Notes under the pieces: generated by a model
What the model saw: only the letters and a program-made list of their open reading frames with translations
What the model was told of the DNA's origin: nothing
The model's database searches: none
Position numbers and translations under genes: made by a program
Shown: one piece after another, positions 1-8,158 of the stretch
How the letters are laid out: each line of letters starts with the position of its first letter
How positions within the stretch are numbered: the stretch's first letter is position 1
NCBI GenBank assembly: GCA_041736255.1
Contig: JBGSTZ010000141.1
Location: forward strand, 1 to 19,630
DNA length: 19,630 nucleotides
Origin: AVCC01 sp041736255
GTDB taxonomy: Bacteria > Pseudomonadota > Gammaproteobacteria > Burkholderiales > Burkholderiaceae_D
Reading direction: 5' to 3'

Positions 1-657
1 TCTTTTGGGTTTGTCTTCATCCACCCTATGGCCGATGGTAACGGCCGGATCTCGCGGTTCCTAGTCAACGATGTCTTACGCCGTGACGGCGCGGTACCGG
101 CACCATTTATCTTGCCGATTTCGGCCACGATCACTAACAGCACGCGCGAGAGAGTTGCTTACGATCAAGCGCTGGAGCATTTCTCTCGACCGCTGATGCA
201 AAAATACAGCGATCGTTACAGCTTCGGCGCCGAAGTTGAATGCAAAAACGGCGTGCGGACCAATTTTCACTTCGATGCCTACGATGACGCATTGCCGGCA
301 TGGCGATATCCCGAGTTCACGTCCCAAGTCGAGTATATGGGGCATGTCGTTCGCGTGACCATCGATAGCGAGATGCGTAAGGAAGCGATCTTCCTGCGGA
401 ATTTGGAGCGGGCGCGCGAGGGGGTCAAGAACTATTTGGAAGGCCCAAACACGGACATCGACCAGATTATCCGCTCGCTGCAGGAGAATCGCTGGGCGCT
501 ATCGAACAAACTAGTCAAGACGTTTCCCCATCTCGCGGATCAGAAACTGGCCGACGCGATCGTCCGGGCCGTACGCGAGGCGCTTGACCCTGAACCGGTG
601 CACGAGCAGAGTAAGGATACCGACGCCGAGTCGGACGATGATATACCGGCTTCATAG
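1..657 (+). CDS. Fic-domain protein, C-terminal part (5' end outside window)
   Basis: The reading frame is open from base 1, so the gene starts upstream. The Fic core motif is visible at once: HPMADGNGR at nt 22-48 fits the HPFx(D/E)GNGR consensus, with Met in place of the usual Phe. It includes the His that acts as general base and the GNGR loop that binds the nucleotide phosphates. Fic proteins usually transfer AMP (or another NMP or phosphate) to a hydroxyl side chain of a target protein. The roughly 200 residues after the motif are mostly charged and helical, with an acidic tail rich in Asp/Glu/Ser, and I see no membrane segment. The (S/T)xxxE(G/N) inhibitory helix that would assign a class is not in the visible part. 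The target and any antitoxin partner are unknown. The next sequence downstream is a decayed helicase gene, so this is probably accessory DNA. Confidence 0.85.
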   Translation, partial: SFGFVFIHPMADGNGRISRFLVNDVLRRDGAVPAPFILPISATITNSTRERVAYDQALEHFSRPLMQKYSDRYSFGAEVECKNGVRTNFHFDAYDDALPAWRYPEFTSQVEYMGHVVRVTIDSEMRKEAIFLRNLERAREGVKNYLEGPNTDIDQIIRSLQENRWALSNKLVKTFPHLADQKLADAIVRAVREALDPEPVHEQSKDTDAESDDDIPAS

Positions 658-663
658 CACTAA

Positions 664-870
664 AGGAAATACGCTGGTGCTGGAGGCGATCCTTTCGCGC
701 ATTCGGATGCGCTGCGTCACTTTCGCGTGATGAACGACGTCGAGGAGTTGGAGCGCGCGCTGGCATATCCTTGGGAAAATTGGACGATCTTCCTGCATCC
801 GGCGCAGCGGTAATAGGTGGAGCGCGATTACAGCGGCACGGCGCGCGTGCCGGATTCGGCAGACGCGGGA
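664..870 (+). pseudogene. Decayed UvrD-like helicase N-terminal remnant
   Basis: One frame just after the Fic stop reads DALRHFRVMNDVEELERA, then LAYPWENWTIFLHPAQR, then two adjacent stop codons (TAA TAG, 811-816), then VERDYSGTARVPDSADAGG. This resembles the region leading into the Walker A loop of UvrD/REP-type superfamily I helicases, where the last part would read roughly VxGSAGTGKT. Here the loop has become DSADAGG, with no Lys-Thr. Both stops are explained by C-to-T changes of Gln codons (CAA CAG to TAA TAG), and the loop changes look like G-to-A transitions. No helicase motifs follow, and the minus-strand gene at 885-1148 begins just beyond. There is no credible start codon or intact product. 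The family assignment is from memory of the motif. Confidence 0.6.
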
Positions 871-884
871 GGAGTTACCAGTCG

Positions 885-1148
885 CTACTGATCGCTCTTT
901 GCCGGAGGTTTGACTGCCAATACTTCCTCTGGCGACTTCAACTTGAAGATGTGCCTGACGAGTTCAAGCAGCAGTTTGATACCGAACAAGCCCCAGAAGA
1001 AAAGGGTAAACAGGACGCCTATCGAAATTTCAAGGGTGGACGCGTTACGCAAACCAATAGAAATGATTACCGGCCCCTCCCACCCAAAAGCCATGAGGAA
1101 TGCAATAAAATTGAGAAAGGGTGCTTTGCCGGTAGAGCTTGAAGACAT
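885..1148 (-). CDS. Small predicted membrane protein, unknown function
   Basis: This is an 87-residue frame with two long hydrophobic stretches, about residues 12-32 (FLNFIAFLMAFGWEGPVIIS) and 42-68 (rich in Leu/Phe/Ile around FTLFFWGLFGIKLLL). They are followed by a basic tail ending in KPPAKSDQ. The pattern suggests two membrane helices. An AGGA sequence lies about 8 bases before the ATG, which is a usable ribosome-binding site. I recognise no family. Plus-strand frames overlap the same DNA, but they lack a plausible product, whereas this one has the composition of a real inner-membrane protein. The 3' end abuts the helicase remnant. It could still be a chance frame. Confidence 0.45.
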   Translation of the reverse strand: MSSSSTGKAPFLNFIAFLMAFGWEGPVIISIGLRNASTLEISIGVLFTLFFWGLFGIKLLLELVRHIFKLKSPEEVLAVKPPAKSDQ

Positions 1149-1247
1149 ATCGATATCCTATGGGTGATTTTCCACAAACGACAACAAAGTCCGATAGAGC
1201 TTTGCGCCAATACTCCGCCTGTAACTATATTCAGTTCAGAAGCAAAA

Positions 1248-1592
1248 TCAGACCTTCTTAACAAACTCCGATTTAATGCTCATGGCGCCAAAGCCATCAA
1301 TTTTGCAGTCAATGTCGTGGTCACTGTCGACTAAGCGAATGTTCTTGATCTTGGTGCCAATTTTGATAGTTCCGGCGGAGCCTTTCAATTTCAAATCCTT
1401 GATGATGGCGACTGTATCGCCATTCTGCAGCACATTGCCGGCTGAATCGCGATAGACCTTGTCACCCTCTTCAACGGGCTCGGCGACAGCATCCGCACTC
1501 CACTCATTGCCACATTCAGGGCAAATGTACAGGCTGCCATCGTTATAGGTGAATTCGGAATTGCATTTTGGGCATGGAGGTAGTGCGCTCAT
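1248..1592 (-). CDS. yjdM: PhnA/YjdM-family zinc-ribbon protein
   Basis: The 114-residue product starts MSALPPCPKC. It has two CxxC pairs (Cys7/Cys10 and Cys24/Cys27) forming an N-terminal zinc ribbon, then the conserved family core including GDTVAIIKDLKLKGS and ending IKSEFVKKV. Length and layout match the PhnA/YjdM family (about 110 residues). The family was named for its place in the E. coli phosphonate operon but is not itself a phosphonate hydrolase, and its role is poorly defined. I chose the start at 1592 because AAGGAC lies about 8 bases upstream and the zinc ribbon follows directly. The longer frame to 1742 adds a non-homologous stretch. No phosphonate-lyase genes are nearby, so this is the free-standing form found in many proteobacteria. 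Confidence 0.9.
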   Translation of the reverse strand: MSALPPCPKCNSEFTYNDGSLYICPECGNEWSADAVAEPVEEGDKVYRDSAGNVLQNGDTVAIIKDLKLKGSAGTIKIGTKIKNIRLVDSDHDIDCKIDGFGAMSIKSEFVKKV

Positions 1593-1742
1593 GATTTTGT
1601 CCTTGTGGTAGGCCGCAGCCTCAAAAAAGAAAGCAGTATACTGCGTGCCTGCTTGAAAACAATCCGATGCGCGCATTTTGCATTGCTTGCCGCAGCAAGA
1701 CGGTTTCAAATCGGCCAAAACCGTTTCTTTAAAATAGTGCAA

Positions 1743-3190
1743 TCAAGTCTGCTCTGCAATGTCCGCAATCTGTTTTGGCATCGATACCGTAACCTTAAAG
1801 CCGCCGTCTTGGGCCGTGACAATCTCAACTTGGCCACCCAGGTTGCTGATGCGTTCTTGCATTCCCAGCAGGCCATACGAATCCTTCTTTTCGTCGTATC
1901 CAGGAACAACTCCAACTCCGTTATCCGACACCGTCATGCACACATTGTCTGCATCAGCATGCAGTGCGACCACCATCTGCGTAGCTTGGGAATGACGCTC
2001 AATATTCGTCAACAACTCTTGCAATACTCTGAACAGCGCGGTAGCGGCGCTGTCTGTCAATTCGACTTCTTCGCTGTCTGGCAATAGCACGCACGCGATG
2101 CCGGTCTGGAGCTGAAATTGCTGCAGTTGCCATTCGATTGCGGCATACAAACCCAGGTCGAGCACACCGGGACGCAGGTCATTGATGATTAATCGCACGC
2201 TGCGCATGATGGTGCCGATATCCTCCAAGAGGACGCTAATTTTTTCAGAAAAGCGCTTGTGCGGCGTAAATGTTTGGGTTTGGAGCAGCGTGACGTCGAT
2301 GCGCAGTACCAGCAGACTCTGCCCTAAGGTATCGTGGATTTCGGTGGCGATGCGCTTGCGCTCGTCTTCTCTGATGGACTCTTGATGCGCGGCAAGTTCG
2401 TGCAGCAAATATTCCGATTTCTGCAATGCATTTTCTGCCTTTTTGTGGTCGTCAATTTCCACTTTGAGGAACAGATTAACTGTTTCCAGTTCCGCAGTAC
2501 GCTGCTGTACTCTGTGTTCCAGTTCGTCGTGCGCAATGCGCAATGCATCTTTGCCTCGCTCTTGCCGCCCGATGTCGAGGTGCATACGTCTGGCTAGAAA
2601 CAACAAAACGATCAGGAGCGAGCCCATGAGCAGAATGAAACTTCCCCGGGCGAACTGAATCTGTATCGCTTCGTTTATTTTGCGGGTCGCCAGAAGCAAC
2701 TGTTCTTCTGTCTTTATTTCTTCGATAATGTCATGCAACTGCTCCCCCAAAAAAGCGCCTTTGGCGAAGTAGCTAGCCATCGCAATTTCACTAGAGGAAT
2801 TCAGAATTCCCTGCGTTGCGACGGCTGCGGCAATGCGCTGTGCCAAAAATCCTTGAGTAAGTCGATGCGGCGGCTTTGCACCAATTTATCCGCTGTGAAC
2901 TGTTCGATTATTTGGATGCTGGCACGGGCCGCGTCTAATGCCTGTTCACGTTCGTTCAAAAAATTGGGCGTACGCAGCAGAAAATAACCTCGTTGTGCCG
3001 CTTCGGCTTGCGCCATATCACTCGTGACTTCTTCCAGGGTAATTAGCACCGCGTTCGTATGTTCCACCAGATCCGTGGCCGCAACCAGTTTCGTGTAACC
3101 GTACCAAGCCACGCTAGCCAACAAGCCGAGTGTGATCACAACGGCAATTAAAGCGGCCAACATCAATGATCTTATGTTTCTTTTTATCAT
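1743..3190 (-). pseudogene. CHASE3 sensor histidine kinase (HisKA_3/NarL-partner type), frameshifted
   Basis: Two overlapping frames together form one kinase of about 480 residues. Frame A (3190 to about 2846) carries an N-terminal helix (residues 8-30) and a CHASE3-like periplasmic domain with the AQRGYFLL signature near residue 65. Frame B (from about 2846) resumes in register at LAQRIAAAV, completes CHASE3, then has a second membrane helix (about residues 69-86), a coiled coil, a HisKA_3 box ERKRIATEIHDTLGQ (phospho-His at frame-B residue 171), and an HATPase with ELLTNIERH, SDNGVGV and GLLGMQER. The break sits in a T5 run (plus-strand A5 at 2845-2849), and one extra T would restore a single protein. 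Kinases of this type normally phosphorylate LuxR/NarL-type regulators, but none lies within view, so it is an orphan here. It may be a true recent pseudogene or a homopolymer sequencing error. The start at 3190 has only a weak ribosome-binding site. Confidence 0.8.
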
Positions 3191-3360
3191 TTTTTTGATT
3201 CAAAATCGATGAAGAGAAGGAGAAAACCATGCCGTTCAGTGCCCAGAATAATCATCTGAAAGAATAATCAATGGAGTATAACCAAAAAACACTGCATTAC
3301 CGCATATATTTAGTGCATAAAAAATAATACAACACACTGTATATTAATAATAAAACAAAC

Positions 3361-4470
3361 TCAATATTCCAAACTCAAGGTGAGTGAACCGTAACGATGC
3401 GCCTTGTCCTGGCTCTGGAATTCTTTGCTGCGCATGTAATACGCATAGGTTATCTTGCCGCCCGGCCATTGCCAAGCCAAACCCGCTGACAGGTCGCCGA
3501 CCAGGTTTTTCTTGTCCACGCTATGGCTATTACTAAAAGTATTTCCATCGAGAAATATATCACGCGCCACTATCCGCCCGTCCAGCGAGACGAACGCATG
3601 CAGCGCACTGCCGGTCAGCCGGCGTGACGCCGCGCCTTCGGCCAGTGGCGCATTGCTGTCGCCACCGGGACGGATCGGCGCGGTGCCGAAATCGTTTGGC
3701 AACCGGCTGCCGGCGCGCAGCTCCACCCCGACATTGGCATAGGTGGCGACGTTGCCGAGGCTAAGGCCGTAATGGCTGATCGCATCGAATTCCGGGCCGA
3801 ACTTGTTGTCGCTGATCCAGAACTTGTTCTTGCGTTCGGCAACGATCTGCAGCCCGAGCTCATTGTGCAATTGATTGTCCCAGCCGTTGAAGCGTTCGAT
3901 GCCACGCAGGTTGTGGATGAAATCCTGCGATTTTTCGGCCAGCGAAGCCGGGCCAACCATGCCAATATTGACTTCAACGGTTTCCATCTTGCGCGCATCG
4001 CGGGCGTTGTAGCCCAATCCCAGATACAGCCAGCCGGCGTACGGGCGATCATCTTTGACGATGCCGGTGGCCAGTTTGTCGCTTGGCGTGTACATCGCCT
4101 GCCCGGCGGTGACGACCATGTTGCGTGAAGCGTATTTGCCTGGATGGACCGATTCAAATGCCCGGTTCAGCGCCCGCACCCAATGTGGCAGGCAAGGGTC
4201 GCTTGTATAGTCTTTCAGGTTGGCTGACACCCATGACACCTTGACGCCATTGGTGTAATCGCTGTCGGAACCGGAAACCAGATCGTTTTCCAGGTAAAAA
4301 TTGATGATTCCCGGATTTTGCCCCAGCGCTGCCATGTCAGGCGTCGGGTTGCCGCACACCTGCTCCATCAGGGTTTCATTACTGATCTGGGCCAGACCGG
4401 GCAAGGCAGTCAACGCCAGCGTACTGGCGCAGCATAAGCGGCAAAGGATGAAGTGGGATGGGAGGCGCAT
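3361..4470 (-). CDS. lpxR: LpxR-type outer-membrane lipid A 3'-O-deacylase-like protein (DUF2219)
   Basis: The 369-residue protein opens with a signal peptide ending LPGLA|QIS, and it ends in an aromatic residue (SLEY), as outer-membrane beta-barrels do. Family landmarks in order (numbered from the Met at 4470): the active-site strand ENDLVSGSDSDYTNGV (about 61-76, with the conserved Asn-Asp pair and Thr), DDRPYAGWLYLG (about 140-151), DFIHNLRG with the presumed catalytic His (about 186), and NGWDNQLHNE with a conserved Glu (about 204). LpxR removes the 3'-acyloxyacyl chain of lipid A at the cell surface and changes its immune and envelope properties. Whether this homologue does so is inferred. 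The start at 4470 places the signal peptide correctly, but neither it nor the Met at 4497 has a good Shine-Dalgarno. It is divergent from the dioxygenase gene at 4782. Confidence 0.82.
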   Translation of the reverse strand: MRLPSHFILCRLCCASTLALTALPGLAQISNETLMEQVCGNPTPDMAALGQNPGIINFYLENDLVSGSDSDYTNGVKVSWVSANLKDYTSDPCLPHWVRALNRAFESVHPGKYASRNMVVTAGQAMYTPSDKLATGIVKDDRPYAGWLYLGLGYNARDARKMETVEVNIGMVGPASLAEKSQDFIHNLRGIERFNGWDNQLHNELGLQIVAERKNKFWISDNKFGPEFDAISHYGLSLGNVATYANVGVELRAGSRLPNDFGTAPIRPGGDSNAPLAEGAASRRLTGSALHAFVSLDGRIVARDIFLDGNTFSNSHSVDKKNLVGDLSAGLAWQWPGGKITYAYYMRSKEFQSQDKAHRYGSLTLSLEY

Positions 4471-4781
4471 GATCTGATCTATGAAAGGTAAATGCATCAA
4501 GCCCGCATCATAGCGGTTAACTGAAGCCAACTAGAGAACGCACTTTTGAACGTACTTTGTTTTCCTTTCATTGCCTTGGAAGAATTGTTAAAGCTGCAGC
4601 AAAGCAGCACACAATGCGCTACCATCCGATGCTGCGGCAAAAGCGGTTTTTGATTTTTGTAGGTGCGAATTTATTCGCATTTTTGGTTTTTCTGTGCGGG
4701 CTTATGCGAATAAATTCGCACCCACGGAACAGCACTATTTGCGCCGGCCTAAACAATAACAATGACCAGGAAATCTCCACC
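4471..4781. other. Divergent intergenic region between lpxR-like and ygiD-like genes
   Basis: This gap of 311 bp has no convincing gene. It should hold the promoters of both divergent genes, but I could not assign -35/-10 boxes with confidence. Its distinctive content is the nested palindrome at 4662-4722, described separately. A plus-strand open frame runs through the gap into the dioxygenase gene, but it reads through the repeat and has no family similarity before the Met at 4782. Confidence 0.5.
4662..4722. repeat. REP-like pair: 19-bp perfect inverted repeat with self-palindromic arms
   Basis: GGTGCGAATTTATTCGCAT (4662-4680) and its exact reverse complement ATGCGAATAAATTCGCACC (4704-4722) flank a 23-base spacer. 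Each arm is itself almost a perfect palindrome (TGCGAAT-tt-ATTCGCA), so either arm can fold alone or the two can pair over 19 bp. This nested form resembles repetitive extragenic palindromes (REP/REPIN-type) rather than a terminator: no T-run follows in either direction, and it lies upstream of the dioxygenase gene. I see no second copy in this window. Confidence 0.7.
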
Positions 4782-5588
4782 ATGAACCAACCACAACGCA
4801 TGCCGGCACTGTTTATCGGCCACGGCAATCCGATGAATGCGCTGCAAGATAATCCGTGTACCCAAAACTGGCAAAGTCTGGGGGCGCAGATCCCGCGCCC
4901 GAAAGCGATATTGGCGATATCGGCCCACTGGACTACGCGCGGCACGGCAGTCACGGCGATGGCAACGCCAGCGACGCTCCACGATTTCGGCGGTTTTCCG
5001 CAAGAATTATTCGATATCGCATACCCGGCTGCCGGTGATCCGGCATTGGCGGCGCGGGTGCGCGCATTGCTGGCGCCGATGCCGGTAGCGATGGATCAGT
5101 CCTGGGGCCTGGATCACGGCAGCTGGTCGGTGTTGTGCAAGATGTATCCGGCGGCCGATGTGCCGGTGGCGCAGCTCAGTCTCGATCTGACGCAGGAGGC
5201 GGCATTCCACCTCGACTTGGGACGTCGCCTGGCGCCGTTGCGCGAAGAAGGCGTCTTGATCATCGGCAGCGGCAATCTGGTGCACAACCTGCGTACCCTA
5301 TCGTGGGACGGCACAACGCCGGCTTTCGACTGGGCGCAACGCTTCAACAGCACCATGCGCGATTGCCTGCTGGCAGACGACAGCGCGTCATTGCTAGATG
5401 CCATGACAGCAAACCCGGACGCCCGCTTGTCGATACCGACCTCAGAGCATTTTTTGCCCTTGCTGTATATCGTCGGCAGCAAGCAACCGGATGAAAGCAT
5501 CACGTTATTTAACGATGTGATCGAACTGGGCTCGATTGGCATGTTGTCGCTCGGATACGGACTGCCCACATCCCTATCTCTGGCGTAA
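4782..5588 (+). CDS. ygiD: Extradiol ring-cleavage dioxygenase, DODA/YgiD family
   Basis: The 268-residue protein matches the LigB-type 4,5-DOPA dioxygenase family in length and motifs. The four metal-ligand or active-site His are visible: IGHGNP (His14), ISAHWTT (His49), GSGNLVHNLR (His168) and SEHFLPLLY (His223). The DHGSW motif (residues 111-115) is also present. Family members bind a divalent metal and can cleave catechol rings such as L-DOPA between C4 and C5. The natural bacterial substrate is generally unknown. The start at 4782 begins the conserved region directly and has AGGA about 10 bases upstream. The longer frame from 4557 runs through the palindromic repeat and is unlikely to be translated. 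The mscS-like gene follows on the same strand after 65 bp, so co-transcription is possible. Confidence 0.88.
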   Translation: MNQPQRMPALFIGHGNPMNALQDNPCTQNWQSLGAQIPRPKAILAISAHWTTRGTAVTAMATPATLHDFGGFPQELFDIAYPAAGDPALAARVRALLAPMPVAMDQSWGLDHGSWSVLCKMYPAADVPVAQLSLDLTQEAAFHLDLGRRLAPLREEGVLIIGSGNLVHNLRTLSWDGTTPAFDWAQRFNSTMRDCLLADDSASLLDAMTANPDARLSIPTSEHFLPLLYIVGSKQPDESITLFNDVIELGSIGMLSLGYGLPTSLSLA

Positions 5589-5653
5589 ATTGTGAAACTC
5601 CCTGCAGGCACGAAACAGTTAAGCCTGCGCAACTGTAAATACCGATCCACCTT

Positions 5654-8158
5654 ATGTTGCCTCTGAACCCTTTTTTGCGCGGTCGCGTGTTGCTGTTGCT
5701 GTTGTTATTGCTGTTTTGCACTTTAAGCGGTGTTGCCGGCAGTACCTTCGCAGCTCTTATTCCAGACCTTCCTGGCGCCAATCCGGCTTCGACAGAAACA
5801 TCGCCGCCGCCGGCGGTCAAGCCGATTGCGGTGCCGAGTATTGCAGCGGCGGCAGAAACTGCCGATGCATTGCTGCGCAATATCGTCACCGGCTTGGCAC
5901 CGCCTCCCAAACTGGCAGCAATCGACAGCGAGTTGAGCATTTTTGAGCGGGATTTTGAGGCGACCCGAAAAGAGACCACGCTGGCGTTGAGAGTGACTTA
6001 TTCGCCGGAGCAGCTGCGCGAACTCGATACGCGCTGGCTCTCGCTGCAGGCCCGCTTGAGCCGCTGGGAAAAAACGCTCACCAGCCGCGCCGTGCTGCTC
6101 GAAGAAAATTTGTCGCAACTCGACACGTTGCAACAGACCTGGCAGGCAACGCGCGCAAGCGACATCCCCGACGCAGTGCAGGAGCGCCTGAATGCGGTGC
6201 TGTCGGAGATCGGCCGAGTACAAACACGAGTGAACAAGGCCAGGGCCGAAATACTGACGCTGCAAGCGCAGGTCAGCCGTTTCGAGACCCGCGCAGCCGA
6301 ACAGCGTGCGCAACTCAAGCGCGCCACCGATGCTGCGCTAGAGAACCTGCTGGTACGCAATAGTCTGCCGATCTGGAACACCATCCGCCTTGCCGACGGC
6401 CAAATCGAAGGCCTGCAAGAATTCAAGCGCCCGATAGCAGCCGATCAGGTGACGATTACGCAATATCTGCTGGCGAGCCACAAGAGCGCGATTTTACTGC
6501 TGCTGCTGGCGGCGCTGTTTCTGGTTGGACTGTGGCGGATTCGTACCCAGATGCGGCTCCGCACCGAAGCCGACCCGGAAGTAGCCGGCACCGCTTGGGT
6601 GTTCGAACATCCGGCGGCGATTGCGGTGCTGCTAACTTCCCTTATCAGCCCCTGGGTGCTTGAATTCGCACCGCGCGAATTCAAGCTGTTGCTGCTCACC
6701 TTGGTGCTGCCGCCAACAATTGTAATTCTGCGACGCCTGATTCACCGCAATCTGGTTTCATTTCTGTATGCGCTGCTGGTACTGTATGTAGCCAATCGGG
6801 TGCGCGAAACGTTCGGCATGGCCGTGGTGTGGGAACGGCTGCTGTTCGAGTTGCAATTGGTCAGTACGCTGTTATTCCTGTTCTGGTTCCTGCGCAAAAA
6901 TCGCCTGTCCCAAATGCCGGCCACCGTCACCGAAGACAAGGATTACAAGTGGTCGCTGTTCGTTGCACGGGCCGCCTCGCTGGTCTTTGCCATAGCTCTA
7001 ACCGGTGACATATTAGGTTATTCGCAACTCGGGCACTTTCTGAATGCAGCGATGCTCACCACCTTGTATTCCGGCGTGATTTTGTATGCGGCGCTGCGTG
7101 CGCTGGTCAGCCTGTCCACCCTGGCGCTGTATAGCTGGCCGCTGCGCTCGCTATCCATGGTGCGGCACTATAAACACTTGCTGGAACGCCAGTTGCATCG
7201 TGCTGCACACTGGCTGATTCTGGGTTGGTGGATTTTGACAACGCTCGACGGTTTCGCCTTGCGCAAGCCAATTTTCGACTTCGTTATTAACATAGTCAGC
7301 CTCAAGAGTTCGATCGGTGCGCTGCATATCTCGCTAGGCGACGTGCTGGCGTTTGGCGGCACCATCTGGGCCGCATTTTTGCTCTCGCGACTGGTGCGCT
7401 TTGTGTTGGAAGAAGATATTTTCCCGCGCATAGCAATGGCACGCGGCATTCCGTATGCACTTTCGATGGTATTGAATTACGTGTTGGTGCTGGCCGGCGT
7501 CATTCTGGCGATCGTCGCCACCGGCGTCGATATGGATCGCTTCACGATATTGATTAGCGCGTTCGGCGTCGGTGCCGGTTTCGGCTTGCAGGGTCTGGTC
7601 AAAGATTTCATCTCCGGCTTGGTGCTGCTGTTCGAGCGGCCCGTCAATGTGGGCGACGCCATCGAAACCGGTACGCGCTCCGGTCAGATCAAGAGCATCG
7701 GTATCCGCGCCAGCATTCTACGCACGTGGGATGGCTCCGAAGTGGTGGTACCAAATGCCTCCCTGACCTCGAATGACGTGGTCAACTGGACCTTGTCGGA
7801 CAATCAGTGCCGCATCGAAATTCCGCTCGGCGTGGCCTATGGCAGCGATCCGGAACAGGTGCAGGCCTTGCTCATTGGCGTGGCCACCGCACATGGGGAA
7901 GTGCTCGATACGCCGGCGCCGGACGCTTACTTCCAGGGTTTTGGCAACGACGCCCTGAATTTCAAGTTGCGCTGCTGGATTGGACAATACGAGCAATTTC
8001 TGCCGGTGCGCAGCGAAATATCCATAGCCATCATCAAAGCGCTGGCCGAAGCGCGTATCGAGATACCATTTCCGCAGCGCGACTTGCATCTGCGCAGCAT
8101 GGACGAGGGCGTACTCATGCAATTGCGCAGTACGCTCAGAAACGATCCACCCAAATAA
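5654..8158 (+). CDS. Large MscS-family mechanosensitive channel
   Basis: This 834-residue membrane protein has a signal peptide (basic start, a run of eight Leu, cleavage near residue 30-35). A long helical, probably periplasmic region follows (about 85-245, rich in Leu/Gln/Arg/Glu and coiled-coil-like), then about ten hydrophobic segments between about 275 and 655. The MscS pore signature lies at about 633-665: ISAFGVGAGFGLQGL, then VKDFISGLVLLFERPVNVGD. The cytoplasmic beta domain follows (RASILRTWDGSEVVVPNASL). The large size with a coiled-coil periplasmic part resembles the MscK/YbdG-like expanded forms rather than minimal MscS (about 290 residues). It would open on membrane tension and release solutes during hypo-osmotic shock. 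The start at 5654 has a weak ribosome-binding site but places the signal peptide sensibly. The next gene makes a compatible solute, so the pair fits osmoadaptation. Confidence 0.88.
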   Translation: MLPLNPFLRGRVLLLLLLLLFCTLSGVAGSTFAALIPDLPGANPASTETSPPPAVKPIAVPSIAAAAETADALLRNIVTGLAPPPKLAAIDSELSIFERDFEATRKETTLALRVTYSPEQLRELDTRWLSLQARLSRWEKTLTSRAVLLEENLSQLDTLQQTWQATRASDIPDAVQERLNAVLSEIGRVQTRVNKARAEILTLQAQVSRFETRAAEQRAQLKRATDAALENLLVRNSLPIWNTIRLADGQIEGLQEFKRPIAADQVTITQYLLASHKSAILLLLLAALFLVGLWRIRTQMRLRTEADPEVAGTAWVFEHPAAIAVLLTSLISPWVLEFAPREFKLLLLTLVLPPTIVILRRLIHRNLVSFLYALLVLYVANRVRETFGMAVVWERLLFELQLVSTLLFLFWFLRKNRLSQMPATVTEDKDYKWSLFVARAASLVFAIALTGDILGYSQLGHFLNAAMLTTLYSGVILYAALRALVSLSTLALYSWPLRSLSMVRHYKHLLERQLHRAAHWLILGWWILTTLDGFALRKPIFDFVINIVSLKSSIGALHISLGDVLAFGGTIWAAFLLSRLVRFVLEEDIFPRIAMARGIPYALSMVLNYVLVLAGVILAIVATGVDMDRFTILISAFGVGAGFGLQGLVKDFISGLVLLFERPVNVGDAIETGTRSGQIKSIGIRASILRTWDGSEVVVPNASLTSNDVVNWTLSDNQCRIEIPLGVAYGSDPEQVQALLIGVATAHGEVLDTPAPDAYFQGFGNDALNFKLRCWIGQYEQFLPVRSEISIAIIKALAEARIEIPFPQRDLHLRSMDEGVLMQLRSTLRNDPPK

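Noticed and set aside
771..1167. Plus-strand open frames overlapping the small membrane protein
   Set aside because: They have an unnatural composition and no ribosome-binding site, and they partly cover the helicase remnant. The minus-strand frame is more protein-like.
1593..1742. N-terminal extension of the PhnA/YjdM frame
   Set aside because: The family begins at the zinc ribbon, and a good ribosome-binding site precedes the Met at 1592.
2840..2855. Programmed ribosomal frameshift in the CHASE3 kinase
   Set aside because: The site does not fit a standard X_XXY_YYZ slippery heptamer in the zero frame, and I see no obvious stimulatory element. A simple indel in a homopolymer is more likely.
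3229..3267. 12-codon plus-strand mini-ORF with a strong GGAG site (MPFSAQNNHLKE)
   Set aside because: The Shine-Dalgarno is good, but no plus-strand gene follows that a leader peptide could control. It lies in the 5' region of the minus-strand kinase, so it is probably chance.
4557..4781. N-terminal extension of the dioxygenase frame
   Set aside because: It reads through the palindromic repeat and has no family similarity. The Met at 4782 starts the conserved domain and has an AGGA site.
5604..5628. GCAGGC/GCCTGC hairpin between the dioxygenase and channel genes
   Set aside because: A 6-bp stem with a 13-base loop and no T-run is too weak to call a terminator.
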